DNA of 64,000 nt from Candidatus Sabulitectum silens (GCA_001875255.1 MJAN01000010.1:1-64000), one strand, 5' to 3'. Positions 37,182 through 47,620 are shown, numbered from the stretch's first letter. Numbers and translations are program-made. Notes: generated by a model from the letters alone, not told the origin.

Positions 37182-38328
37182 CAGTGCATGGTGAGGAACT
37201 CTTTGAAGGAATGTATCCACTGGTTCCCTGTTATTGCGCTGATAATGCTGAGAAGTATCCCCAGTACGATGAAAGCCATAATGACAGCCTTGCAGGCGTC
37301 CTGCCCCTTCACGGAACCCAGCTGTTTCGGCTCACGGCCCAGGTAGGCGCTGGCGGCGTAGAGTTCCTCGCCTATGAGGGTGTAGTCGCAGGTGGTTATG
37401 AAGAAGGGAAGCTGTGTGACAGCATCGGTACCGGCTATCTGGATGGCCCCGGAAAGGGAGCCGGTCTCGGCCAGAATGAGGGACTCGGCCCAGAACATTC
37501 CCAGGTAAAAGTTGGTGGCGGGCTTGTCACGCATCATTATGCCGTTCACGCCTGCCACATAGGCGAACTGGCTCTGGGTCAGGAAAAACACGCTGTCAGG
37601 GTCGAAGGCATCGGGCCTTCCCGCCTCGAGGTAGCCCTGCTTCACCGTTTCCTCGGCAATGGTGAACACTATGGGATCGCAGTTGGGAACCATCAGGGGC
37701 GTCTGGTACTCGGCCACCTTCCTGGCCACACGGCCAAGGATGGTGAGGCTGGCGATGGTCGCCACATCGCTGATGGAGGAAAGACCGGGAACATAGAGAA
37801 TGGGTTTGCCCATCTCAGTTGCACGGCCGATGGCCTCGTCGATGGCTTCTATGCCGGCGATGGGCCTGAGGTAGAGGTCGACCCCCTCTGGGCCCGGCGG
37901 AAATAGTAAAGGATGAGGGTCATGAATATCACGCAGCCCAGAAGAACGGGTATCTCTTCATTGTTGAACCACTCACCACTGGCCATTTCAGCACCTGTGA
38001 AAACATCGCTGAAAAGGGAGTCCCCGGCCAGGGTGAAGGTGATTGTCCTGTACTCGTACTGAACCATGGGGAGGATGGGAAAATCAGGGTCGAATCCGTC
38101 TGGAAGAACAGGTTCTTCAAGGGGGAGCGCCTCGGTGAGTACCGTTTCCCAGGGTCCCACTCCGGCGGTTCTCCGCTGAACCATCAGGGCTCCGGCGTCA
38201 GCCGGGGCATCCACCGCTCCGCTGAACTCGATAAGGAGGGTTGAGCCGTCGTCGTTGGGAGCATTGGTTACCGATGTTATCTCCGGAAGGGAGAGCGCCG
38301 CGAGAACAAGGAATGTGAAGGCGATCAA
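37181..38328 (-). CDS. Copy A: exported Fn3-like domain plus membrane domain of unknown function
   Basis: About 382 residues. A signal peptide (MIAFTFLVLAALSLPEI) leads into a beta-sandwich-like region resembling a fibronectin III domain (MVQYEYRTITF near its end), then a span (IPVLLGCVIFMTLILYYFRR), then a domain of about 200 residues and a last span (AVIMAFIVLGILLSIISAIT). The cytoplasmic-looking domain includes RPIAGIEAIDEAIGRATEMG and GTDAVTQLPFFITTCDYT. I believe it matches proteins labelled DUF6754, but have not checked. A base is missing near 37885. It differs by only about ten residues over 170 from copy B at 51485-52812, though the N-terminal halves differ much. It lacks copy B's three membrane partners and sits with GNAT genes instead. 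Confidence 0.65.
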
Positions 38329-38392
38329 GCTGAACCTCCAGTTACGGGTTATGCCTGATTATGCCACTGAATCTCCCCGGGGGAAAGAGCCT

Positions 38393-39457
38393 TCACCCCA
38401 GAAGCCCCCGGTAGACTTCGGCAAGTTTTTCTGCGGAGGAACTCCAGCTGAAACCCTCCGCCTGTTCGAAACCCTGTTCCGGGCGGTGAACGCCCCCACT
38501 CTCAAGGAAGGAGGCAAGCACCCCGGCCAGCTCGTTATGGTCTTCCGGGGAGAACCAAAGGACGCTGTCCCCGGCCACCTCTTCATGGGGGGGAATGCGG
38601 GAGGCAATAACGGGAACGCCTGCTTCCAGACCCTCAAGGATAGTCATTCCGAAGCCCTCGTAAACCGAGGGGCAGACAAGACAGGCGCAGGAGGAATAAA
38701 GCCCCGCCAGTTCGCAGTCGCTTATCCTTCCCTTGAATACCACCCTGGATGCTATGCCAAGGTCATTCGCAATGGATCTTAGCCTGCCCTCCATGGGCCC
38801 GGTTCCCGCGAGGACAAGGCTGCCCTTCCAGCTGCCGGCCAGCCGGGCAAAGGCCCTAAGCAGGGTTATGTGGTTTTTCCTGGGCTCCAGATGCCCAACC
38901 GAAAGCAGGAACTCACCCTGAATGGCCCCGGCGGAGCATGGCTCGGGTAGTGTTGCGGCGGCGTTGGGGATCACATGGACCCTGTCCCCTGATATGCCGT
39001 AATGCCCTGTGATGCCCTTTGCCGTGAAACGGGATACGGTAACAATGGCATCAGCTCTTTTCAGCGCACCTGCCATGGTCAGCCTCAGGAGCAGATATCT
39101 CTGCAGGCTGAGGTAGCTTCTGCTCTCAAGGAATCTCAGGTCGTGAACGGTTAGGACCACCTTTATCTCCGGAGGAAAGGCCGGCACGGGAAGGGTGTCG
39201 GTAACCCACACGCCGAAGGGGCCATGCCTCATCCAGAAACCGGGAGATCTCTCGGAAAGCCGTACAAGGGGGGTCCTTGCCGGGGAAAACACCACTTTGG
39301 GCACACCGGGGGCAGCCCCTACCGGGAACCCCGATGTTACCGCCGCCCTGAGGTCAAAGCTTTCCGCCAGCCGGCGGTGGAGTTCAAGAGCCCTCTTCGC
39401 CGCGCCGGTAGCGGTGTTCTCAAAGGGAAGCCAGTTGAGGAGAACGGACTTTTCCAT
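38393..39457 (-). CDS. Glycosyltransferase family 4 (GT-B fold)
   Basis: About 354 residues, intact. The N-terminal half has a sugar-acceptor region (FENTATGAAKRALELHRRLA) and VLTVHDLRFLESRSYLSL. The C-terminal half contains SVGHLEPRKNHITLLRAFA, VLAGTGPME, and the nucleotide-sugar motif CPSVYEGFGMTILEGLEAG with its E-x7-E pair. ATG 39457 is preferred to the GTG two codons earlier. It is soluble or peripheral and uses an activated sugar, perhaps for lipopolysaccharide or exopolysaccharide. It stands alone with no sugar locus nearby. Confidence 0.87.
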   Translation of the reverse strand: MEKSVLLNWLPFENTATGAAKRALELHRRLAESFDLRAAVTSGFPVGAAPGVPKVVFSPARTPLVRLSERSPGFWMRHGPFGVWVTDTLPVPAFPPEIKVVLTVHDLRFLESRSYLSLQRYLLLRLTMAGALKRADAIVTVSRFTAKGITGHYGISGDRVHVIPNAAATLPEPCSAGAIQGEFLLSVGHLEPRKNHITLLRAFARLAGSWKGSLVLAGTGPMEGRLRSIANDLGIASRVVFKGRISDCELAGLYSSCACLVCPSVYEGFGMTILEGLEAGVPVIASRIPPHEEVAGDSVLWFSPEDHNELAGVLASFLESGGVHRPEQGFEQAEGFSWSSSAEKLAEVYRGLLG

Positions 39458-39555
39458 TACCACCGTTTTCAGTGAATACAGTTGAACATGGGGTGAATAT
39501 AAGCATGAAAAGAGGGTGAGGAGCTCAGCGGCAGATCCGCCGAAGGATATAGGAA

Positions 39556-39631
<76 letters not shown>

Positions 39632-39715
39632 ACCGGAGGCAGTAATTTACGGCTAATTCCCGCAATGGTCAACCCCGAAGTGGTGGGATAACGCAAGTTG
39701 ATGGGGCGTTAGAGT

Positions 39716-39886
39716 TTAGTCCACCGAACGGGAGACCTCTTCAAAGAACTCGGAGCCAACACCGCAAACGGGGCATTTCCAGTTCACCGGCAGGTCCTCC
39801 AGCCGGGTTCCAGGGGAAATACCGGAATCGGGATCGCCTTTATTGGCGTCGTAGACATAACTGCATGCCTGGCATTCCCATACCAT
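39716..39886 (-). CDS. Rubredoxin
   Basis: A 56-residue iron-sulfur electron carrier. The four Cys ligands are in [11 protein letters not shown] and KCPVCGVG, with the typical [16 protein letters not shown] between them. The start at 39886 follows GGGGAGGAAT, which overlaps the stop of the MutL-partner gene. It is the last gene of the mutL unit on the minus strand. Such carriers serve oxygen-reactive-species defence or other redox steps in anaerobes. Confidence 0.93.
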   Translation of the reverse strand: MVWECQACSYVYDANKGDPDSGISPGTRLEDLPVNWKCPVCGVGSEFFEEVSRSVD

Positions 39887-39887
39887 G

Positions 39888-41223
39888 CTATTCCTCCCCG
39901 GGCTGCAAAAAGACGAATGGCCGTTCCACCCCTGCCCGGAGCCTTGTTGTTGTGAACAGGGCGCAGTTCCCGCCGGAGAACGCCGCCAGGGCAGAGTACA
40001 CATCCGGTTCAAGGGGGATGTTCCCGACCCCCTCAGGATGACCAGTGAAAAGGGCACCTTTTCCTGTCCGGTGAGGATCACTCCGGGATCCTCGCCAGGT
40101 ATTCAACAAGGACACCGGCATCAATGGAGGGGGCTATAATCCCGGCTACTTCCGCCCGGGCAGCCAGCTCCATGAGACGGGCATCCGGGGGGGAGTCAAG
40201 CAGTAGAACACAGTTCTTTTCCGGCTCACCGGTGACGAGCTTTCCGTGGCGAAGACCACCGAAGCCGGCGATGCCGGGAACCACCGCCCCCGGGAGGAGA
40301 CAGCGGCGGACATGGCAGTGTCCGCATGGGTAACCTGCCCGGCCACGGGGGAGTGAAGCTTCACCGGCTTCAGTACATACTGTATTTTCACAACACCGGT
40401 CTTCCGGTCGATCTCCTCGACGGTGCCTGTGGCAGGGACTTGATGGTGGACAGCCTTTCCCCGCTTGCGATGCACTGGCTCCTCTGAACGAACTCACCCA
40501 ATCGGACCTTCATGTAAGAACCTATCCGCCGGGGCTTGATCCCCAGCTTAGCCGCCACATTCACATAGTGGGGCTTCCCGTCGTAATCCTGTATCTCCTT
40601 CATTGTTACCAGGCCGGGGTAGCCTACCGAGGTTACCTCCCCACGCACAGGGCTTGTCACATTGCACGTAAAGGGAATAAGGCCGCCACCGCACTTCATG
40701 AAAAGAAGGCGGTCACCGCTTGACACCCTGTCCCCGGGGCGTACCTCAATGTTCTTCATCACCATTTCATCGGTGATGTCCTTTCTGTCGTAGCCCACCC
40801 TGGCCCTGACATCAACGAAGAAAACCCGCGGGGGGATCAGCCTGTTCTCCCCCAGAAGGTCCCCCGGGCAACGGTGTCCCCGGTTGATACCTTCATTTCC
40901 CCGGGATAGGAAAGGCTGAACTCCCTGTTCAGGACCCCCATCTCAGGCGGGACCGAGGTAGTAGAGGGCAGGTTCATCTCCCCGGGGAGGAAGTGTCCTT
41001 CCAGACCGAAGTCAAGGGGAATGGTCTCCTCGCCGTAGCGGAGGTCTATCACCAGGGGCAGGCCGTCTTCCGGAAGGGATACTCCGGGAATGGACACTCC
41101 GGAGGTGCTTTCGATGTAAACGCACTCCCCCTTGCCTACCTTTACGGTCCCCCCGGGTGCGTTAACTTTCAGTACTGAGGTTTTTTCACAGGCGCATAGA
41201 CCCTGGCCACAGGCACGAGACAT
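39888..41223 (-). CDS. Barrel-sandwich-type partner protein of the MutL-like ASKHA protein
   Basis: About 440 residues, not recognised by name. Several segments look like lipoyl/biotinyl-type barrel-sandwich hairpins: [54 protein letters not shown] and [15 protein letters not shown] Rossmann-like part follows ([34 protein letters not shown]). The end is [13 protein letters not shown]. At least five bases are missing, so details are uncertain. The start is unclear: ATG 41223 overlaps mutL by 55 bases and gives an odd Cys-rich start (CGQGLCAC). It lies between mutL and rubredoxin. No mutase subunits are present, so its partner is unknown. Confidence 0.55.
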
Positions 41224-42627
41224 TCATCCAGGTAATACTTCAGGGCCTGTTCCGGATACTTCACCGACAGAACTCCCATGTGGGGGCTCTGGAAGTGCCT
41301 GTCCACCATGAGCAGAGTGAGCCCCTTCGGCCTGAAGCCGGAGGTAAGGATCCATGCGGTCCGCCGGGGTGATGAGTGGGCCATTATTCCCCCGGCGCCA
41401 ATTATGACCTCAATGCTGGATATCCTGAAGGGATCCCCCTCGGGGGTGGAGAAGGCGGCATCGAACTTGCACTTCACCAGCCGGCGCATTTTTTCGATAA
41501 GACCGACTCTGTGCCGCTGGTAGCCCATGTTGAGATGGTGCCGCCAGGCAAGGCGCATGCCCTCCGCCGCCGCGGCCCCCTCCACGGCCAGGGAAGCGCC
41601 GCACCGCGGAACGGTGGTTGGGAAAAGGGTTTCCCCAGCACCCAGTTCCGTCCGGGGCCCTGGCCCACACCGGGTATGTGCCTGAACACATTCTCGGGCT
41701 CCGCCTCGCGGAGGATGTTGGACAGGCTGTAGCTCATCCCGGTGTTGGCCGCCACGGTGCGCTGGAACTCCCCCTCCACCCTGCTGAAAATGTCGGTGGT
41801 GGCTCCTCCCATGTCCGCCATGACGACACCGCCGGGGATGTTCCTGGAATAGAGCTCCAGTATCCTCTCCACACCTGCAGGGGTGGGGATCACCGGCGAG
41901 GAGACCATGGAGGAAAGCCTGCTGTACCCCGGGGCCATCTGCATCACATGGTCCATGAAAAGCCTGTGCACCTCGGTAATGGCCGGCTTCAGGTTGAAAT
42001 GGAGCCCGTCGGGACGGATGTTGTCGGCGAAGGTTATGGAGAACTGATCTCCAAGGATGCCGTTCAGATATGGCCTTACCGCTGTGTTCCCGCAGAAGAC
42101 AAGGGGATATTTCCGGAACCGTATTTCGGTTCGGCCGGGACAGGGCAATGAGCTGGGCCATGTTGATCACACTGGCCACGGCTCCGTTCTCATAGCCCCC
42201 GGCCATTAGCACCAGGTCCGGGGAGAGGTGCCGAAGCCTACGTATCTTCTCCACCCTGGGGGTTTCATCGTCGATGGCAAAGGAATCTATCACCACACCC
42301 CCGGCGTTGAAGGCGGTGGCCTTCGCCATGGTTCCCGAGTCCGAAGAGGCCAGGGCTATCACAAGTATCTGAAGCCCTCCCCCGGCGGAACTGGTGGTGA
42401 AGAAGGGAAGAGTGAGGTTCCCGGAACCGTCCCTGAGCTGAATCCCCGTTCTCTCCTCAAGCTGCGCTACACCCTGAAAAAACCGGCGCATACATCCTCC
42501 GTGGGCTTCTCAACCGTGGTCCCCACCGCCGCGGTTCCCAGGGAGCTGAACCCCCCGGTGCCGAGTTCGAGCAGCAGCAGTTTCGTGGTGGTGCTTCCCA
42601 CATCGCTCACAAGGATACGTTCAGCAT
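41169..42627 (-). CDS. MutL/GlmL-type ASKHA ATPase-fold protein
   Basis: About 480 residues. The phosphate-binding motif of the actin/Hsp70 fold is ILVSDVGSTTTKLLLLELG. Later come LVLMAGGYENGAVASVINM, VVMADMGGATTDIFSRVEG, and EVIIGAGGIMAHSSPRR. These match the MutL (GlmL) family, found with B12-dependent glutamate or aminomutases, where it is thought to help keep the enzyme active. The start is ATG 42627 after GGGGAGG. At least five bases are missing (about 42622, 42480, 42150, two near 42140, 41640). No mutase or B12-binding gene is near. Confidence 0.8.
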
Positions 42628-42754
42628 GGTGCCTCCCCGCTTTCCAGTGCTATCTTTGCGGATAGAATATGTTGTGCTGTTCCAGTATATTGCGATTTAT
42701 AGCCGTTGTCCACCGGATATGCCCGGTTAGACCCCGGCTGGAAAAGGGGTAAAA

Positions 42755-43678
42755 GTGGAGGAAACCGTCGTTCAGATCCAGTCCCTGAAGAAGAGTTACG
42801 GCAGGACAGTTGCACTGTCGGGAATAGACCTTACGGTGAACCGGGGGGAGATATTCGGCATCGTGGGCCCCAACGGCGCAGGGAAAACCACCACAATCGA
42901 CTGCATGGCAGCCATGAAGAAGCCCGACTCCGGAACCCTCAGGGTTTTGGGCCTCGATCCCCTCAGGGACAGAAGGGAACTCCAGAGGAGAACGGGGCTT
43001 CAGCAGCAGGAGTCGGAGCTCCCAGAAAGGATACGGGTCGTTGAGGCGATAACCCTCTTCGGCAGGCTTTTCGGCAAGGCTCCCAACCCCGGGGCGCTCC
43101 TTGAAAGGGTAGGGCTGGGGGAAAAAGCGGACAGCTATTTCTCTTCACTCTCCGGGGGGCAGAAGAAACGGCTTTTCGTTGCCCTGGCCCTTGTGAACGA
43201 CCCGGAACTGATAATGCTGGATGAACTCACAAGCGGCCTCGACCCCGCCGGCAGAAGAAAGCTGTGGACCCTGGTGGAGGAGTTCCGCGGGGGGAGCAGA
43301 ACAGTGGTCCTTTCCACCCATTACATGGACGAGGCTGAAAAGCTCTGCGACAGAGTGGCTTTCTTCAACCACGGCAGAGTGGTGGCGGTGGACACCCCGG
43401 AAAACCTCATCGCGAAGTACCGCCCTGGAATAAGGCTCAGACTGGTCTGCGGCGAGAACTTCCAGCCGGAAACCGCCCTTGCCCTGCATGGTGTGAACAG
43501 GGCGGAGATGAACCAGGGAGAATGTGTAATGGAGCTTGAGGGGGCCCATGTGGTGGTTCCGGTGATAAAGGCCCTCTCCGACAAGGGTGTCAGCCTGGGC
43601 AACCTGAGAACGGAAACCCCCATCCTCGAGGATGTTTTCATGGAACTCACCGGAAGGGAGTACGGAGATGAGCAGTAA
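42755..43678 (+). CDS. ABC transporter ATP-binding protein
   Basis: 307 residues, intact, with a GTG start. Walker A is GPNGAGKTTTID, the signature LSGGQKKRLFVAL, Walker B LIMLDELTSGLD, and the H loop LSTHYMDEAE. The C-terminal extension after VAVDTPENLI is typical of drug or lipid exporters of the ABC-2 type. The permease gene begins inside its end. The exported substrate is unknown. Confidence 0.93.
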   Translation: MEETVVQIQSLKKSYGRTVALSGIDLTVNRGEIFGIVGPNGAGKTTTIDCMAAMKKPDSGTLRVLGLDPLRDRRELQRRTGLQQQESELPERIRVVEAITLFGRLFGKAPNPGALLERVGLGEKADSYFSSLSGGQKKRLFVALALVNDPELIMLDELTSGLDPAGRRKLWTLVEEFRGGSRTVVLSTHYMDEAEKLCDRVAFFNHGRVVAVDTPENLIAKYRPGIRLRLVCGENFQPETALALHGVNRAEMNQGECVMELEGAHVVVPVIKALSDKGVSLGNLRTETPILEDVFMELTGREYGDEQ

Positions 43679-44417
43679 AGCCCACATCGGAAGCCTTTTC
43701 GGCCTTGAGCTGAAGCTCTACCTCAGGGAACCCTCCGCCTTTTTCTTCACCGTTATCTTCCCCCTGCTCCTGATGCTCCTGTTCGGAAGCATCTGGGGGA
43801 ATGACCCGTTCCCCGGTGCCGAATACGGCTACATCGACGCCTTCACCTCGGCCTTCATTGGAATAGTGATACTCACCGCGGGAACCATGGACCTCACCAT
43901 AAACATCGCCACCTACAGGGAAAAGGGGATACTGAAGAGGTTCAGGGCAACCCCCGTTTCCCCGGTTTCCTTCCTGGCCGCGGAAATGCTTTCCATCCTT
44001 GTGATAAGCATAATGGGCGTCCTTCTGCTGCTTCTGGCCGGTGTGCTGCTCTTTGACATGCAGTTCAGGGGAAACCTCCTCGAGGGGTTTGCCGCCTTCC
44101 TTCTCAGCTGCTGCGGAATAGCCGGAATGGGCTTCATACCGGCAAGCCTTGCCAGAACAGCCAGGAGCGGTACTGTAATCTCCAACTGCATCTACTTCCC
44201 CATGCTGTTCCTCTCCGGCGCCGCCCTTCCAAGGCAGATGCTGCCGGACTTCCTGAAAACGGTGTCCGAGGCCTTTCCCCTCACCCACGCCATAAGGCTT
44301 ATGCAGGGGATCTGGCTTGGCGACGGCATCCTGGAGTACAAGACCGAAATGGTGGTTCTGGGGGCAATGCTTGTGGCCGGGGCCTTCTTCGCGGGGAAGC
44401 TCTTCCGCTGGGACTAG
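43668..44417 (+). CDS. ABC-2 type permease
   Basis: 249 residues, intact. It begins MSSKAHIG, overlapping the ATPase stop by eleven bases, after GGGAGTACGGAG. Six spans are seen, starting FFFTVIFPLLLMLLFGSIWG. The stretch NIATYREKGILKRFRATPVS is the ABC-2 family hallmark. It forms an exporter with the ATPase encoded just upstream. Its TAG shares a CTAG palindrome with the end of the convergent lipoprotein gene. Confidence 0.92.
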   Translation: MSSKAHIGSLFGLELKLYLREPSAFFFTVIFPLLLMLLFGSIWGNDPFPGAEYGYIDAFTSAFIGIVILTAGTMDLTINIATYREKGILKRFRATPVSPVSFLAAEMLSILVISIMGVLLLLLAGVLLFDMQFRGNLLEGFAAFLLSCCGIAGMGFIPASLARTARSGTVISNCIYFPMLFLSGAALPRQMLPDFLKTVSEAFPLTHAIRLMQGIWLGDGILEYKTEMVVLGAMLVAGAFFAGKLFRWD

Positions 44418-44842
44418 TTCGAGGGCTGGTCGCCGGAGGCGTCGGTGTAGTACATGGTTACCCACATCTCTCCGGTTTCCCCGTCAAGGATGATATCCCA
44501 GCTGTTCCATCCCGAGGAACCGCACCCGTAAAGGAAACTACCGCTTTCGGGAATTGTGTCCCATGGCCGGGGCAGCTCCTCCAGGAAAAGCACCGGATCC
44601 CAGGTTGAGGCTGGGCTTTCCCGAAGGCAGGCGCTTTCGGCGAATGCCCCGATGGAATCCGGCGGTATGGTGTAGTGTGAGGTGAAGGCAATGTCTGAAC
44701 AGGTGCAGTGGACCACATTGGAAACCCCGCCGGGCAGCCTTATGCCGGCATTGTCCTCGAGATATTTCCTGTGGTAGTCGCCTCCGCACCCGGACAGGGC
44801 TATTGTACAGAGCAAAGCCGCAATGCAGAAGAACCATTTCAT
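44414..44842 (-). CDS. Predicted lipoprotein, unknown function
   Basis: About 142 residues. MKWFFCIAALLCTIALSGCGG gives a clear signal peptide with lipobox LSGC. The start at 44842 follows GGAGGTCGG. The mature part has several Cys (VHCTCSD, YGCGSSG) and aromatic residues, with no recognised domain. It is probably anchored in the outer membrane. Confidence 0.75.
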   Translation of the reverse strand: MKWFFCIAALLCTIALSGCGGDYHRKYLEDNAGIRLPGGVSNVVHCTCSDIAFTSHYTIPPDSIGAFAESACLRESPASTWDPVLFLEELPRPWDTIPESGSFLYGCGSSGWNSWDIILDGETGEMWVTMYYTDASGDQPSN

Positions 44843-44949
44843 TTCCGACCTCCGTTCCCTGGAGATAATCGTGAAAAAGAGGAAGAATGGCAATGGCCGG
44901 TGGAACCCCGGCGGGTGCCTGGGTGTAACAGGTGGAAAAGGAGTTGAAA

Positions 44950-45036
44950 ATGAAGAAAGCCTTTGCCGCAATCACGGCAGTGGTTCTGCTCATGCTGCTG
45001 CTGTCATGTTCTCTGCCCGAAAGTAACCCCGGTTGA
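44950..45036 (+). CDS. Tiny lipoprotein, 28 residues
   Basis: ATG 44950 is preceded by AAAGGAG at good distance and opens MKKAFAAITAVVLLMLLL, followed by SCSLPESNPG and TGA 45034. Signal peptide with lipobox-like LLSC and a mature part of only nine residues recall entericidin-like small lipoproteins. It lies divergent from the lipoprotein gene at 44414-44842. The ribosome site and the signal peptide support it; there is no comparative evidence. Confidence 0.55.
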   Translation: MKKAFAAITAVVLLMLLLSCSLPESNPG

Positions 45037-45141
45037 GGGGCCTGCCTGGAAGCGGAACCGTGGGTTTCGCATCAGCCTGCTGAGGCTTCCCCAGAGATAA
45101 AGGAACCGGGCACCCTGCCAGCCATTTAAGCAGGTATGAGC

Positions 45142-45702
45142 CTATTTTTTCTTGAAGACGCTCCGCCAGCCGGTGGGCTCAAGGGCGTAGGGGATCTTTC
45201 CGCTACCCAGGGTCCCCACGGCTTCGGTAACGAAGTACACACCGGGATCTATGTTCTTAACCTGGGACATGATCCCGGCAAACTGCTTCCTGGCGCATAC
45301 TATGTAAAGTTCAGTAACGGTTCCGTGCATGCCCTTTCCCTGGAATTCAGTCACTCCGAAACCCATTTCCCTTATTTTCTCAGCAAGAAGGGGCGCTGAT
45401 TCCCTGGCCATGATCTTTATCACGATACTTCCCATGGCGAGCTTCCGCTCGATGGTGATTCCCACCACATTCCCCGTGGCGAAACCCAGGGCATAGAAAA
45501 CCCCAAGGACCGGGCTGGCCTGCACCTGACCTATCACCGCGGAGATAACCCCTATCCAGATGCTTATCTCTATGAATCCCAGAAAGAAGGCCAGGGTGGT
45601 CCTTCCCTGTATGATGCTTATGGTGCGTATGGTGCCCAGGGACACATCCAGCACCCTGGCCACGAAGACCAGAAGCCCAGTGAGAATTACGCCGGTATCC
45701 AC
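45142..45702 (-). CDS. UPF0316/DUF2179 membrane protein
   Basis: About 186 residues. The membrane part is VILTGLLVFVARVLDVSLGT and FLGFIEISIWIGVISAVIGQ. The DUF2179 domain then reads GVTEFQGKGMHGTVTELYIV and ends KKK. The preferred start is GTG 45702 after AAAGGA; a longer frame to 45768 lacks a ribosome site. The family occurs widely in Firmicutes and others and its role is unknown. Intact. Confidence 0.85.
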   Translation of the reverse strand: MDTGVILTGLLVFVARVLDVSLGTIRTISIIQGRTTLAFFLGFIEISIWIGVISAVIGQVQASPVLGVFYALGFATGNVVGITIERKLAMGSIVIKIMARESAPLLAEKIREMGFGVTEFQGKGMHGTVTELYIVCARKQFAGIMSQVKNIDPGVYFVTEAVGTLGSGKIPYALEPTGWRSVFKKK

Positions 45703-45775
45703 TGCTGATTTTCCTTTCCGCAGGGTGTGAAAGGAAGAATATACAACCCCGGCGGCTACGAAATTCAAAGGGGGT

Positions 45776-47620
45776 TCAGGAGTGCTGTTCCTGCAGGGAG
45801 GGTTCTGCTGAGTTAGTTCTTGCCCTTCTTATCCTGGCATCGAATACGAAACCGCTTTTCTCCCCGGCACTGTCCCTGGAGTGCTTCCTGAGAAGCGATG
45901 TGGCGCAGTCCAGCACCATGGCCGGTGAAACCTCGGTATCGGAGTAGTTGTGATTCCCCGTTGCGGCGATGGATACTGTACACAGGGGAAACTCACCATG
46001 GAGCCGGAACGGTTAACAAGCTCCATTTTGCCCCTTTCCTGCTCCTCCCTGGTGTACAGAAGGCTGACGCTCCTTCTGTCGAACTCCCGGCAGATCGTGT
46101 CAAGGCAATCCCCGGGAACCGGGGTAAAACTCACCACGGCGAACCTGTCCTGCCCCATCTGTCCTGTGAAGGCGTCCCTCACATAGGTGCCAACATGTTT
46201 CTTCACCAGTTCAGCTAGCAGCAGGATCATCCTGTCGCCGTTCTGGAATCCGTGCACCAGGTTGAAGGCCCTGAATCCGTTGATGTTGGTAAGGATCAGG
46301 TTAAAGGCCTTAAGGGCGATGGCCTCTGTAAGCTTCCTCCTCACCGACACATTGCCTGGAAGGTCCGTCAGGGGGTCCAGCTCCGCTGTTCCTCCGCTGG
46401 GCTTCTATGGTCCTGTCAAGAAGGTTCTTCACAGTTACGGTTCCCACAAGGTCGCCGGACCAGTCCACTACCACCACCGGGTCGTAAACCCTGTGGGAAG
46501 GCCTTCCCATGGCAGCCCTGGAAACCTCGGTAACCCGCACCCCGTCGCCTGTTATCATGGGGTCGGGCTGGGCAAGGGCGTCAACGGTTTCCCTCTGAAA
46601 GACCGAGTAGCCGAAGCGGCCCCCGGTGTTCAGGTAGAAACCTGTTCTGGTAACCAGCCCCACCGGCTTGCTTTCAACCACCACCACAGCATGGTCCACT
46701 TCAGGGTTTTCCTGAAAGATCCTGTCCATCTCCTCGCAGTTTACCCTGCCCTTCTCCACCACCATCGGCATGCCTGACACCTCTCCCACCGGACAGTCGG
46801 ATTCCGCCCTGTTGGTGGCAAGCAGTGCCGCCGCCGCGCGAAGTGAAGCGCTCTCGAACTCCTCCTGTATCTCCGGCGGCTTCGTTTCAGGCCTGGCCAC
46901 CAGATATCCCTGAACCAGCCTGATACCAAGGGACATAAGCACTTCCAGCTCGTCCCTGTCCTCAAGCCCCTTGGCCACCAGGGTGGTTCCGTTGTTCCTT
47001 AGGGTCTCCAGTGCCCTTCTGATGTTCTGCTGCCCCATATCGAACCTGCCCAGGTTATGAACCAGCTTTCTGGGAAGTTTTGCGTACACCGGCTGCAGCA
47101 GATCAAGGAGCTTCATGTGCTGTTCAACCGACGGATCAGCGTCGTCCAGGGAAAAGATGATCCCTGCGGAGGTAAGCTCAAGGAGCTTCCTCTCGAAGGT
47201 CCGGGGAGCCTCGTGAACCGGCGATGTGACTTCGAGACCAACTGAATCGGACCCCAGACCGAATTCCTCCAATGAACGCAGAATATACTGTGGGGTCATC
47301 CTGTCATCGCAGACAGCCTCAGGTGAAATATTCAGGAAGCAGATGGTGCCGGAAAGATCCCTCAGAGTGGCTATCCTTCTGAGGGCGGTGCTCCTGGCGC
47401 AGTGCTCCGCCTCCCAGAGAAGCCCGGCCTTCCTGGCCGCCTGAAAAAGGTCCCCGGGGGACTCAAGGGGGTACACTCCCCTGGTGAATACCTCGTAGCA
47501 CACCGTTCGCTGTTCCATGGCGTCAACGATCGGCTGAAAAAGCTGGGTGAATCTCTCGTTTCGAAGGATCCTTCCCAGTTCGGAATCGTTTCTCTCCTCC
47601 AGTGTCACCGGTGTGTTCAT
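45776..47620 (-). CDS. EAL-CBS-GGDEF protein with degenerate active sites
   Basis: About 610 residues. The start at 47620 follows GGAGGTCC. The EAL-like domain keeps E and R in YEVFTRG, NISPE, and the DD of the DDFG motif (DDADPS), but lacks the Glu of LEITE (reads LEVTSP) and the Asp of KID (reads KLP). A pair of CBS domains follows (FQENPEVDHAVVVVESKPVG and VYDPVVVVDWSGDLVGTVTV). The GGDEF-like domain reads MGQDRFAV instead of GGDEF. It is read through missing bases near 46380 and 45965. It may bind cyclic di-GMP or another nucleotide without turning it over. Confidence 0.75.
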
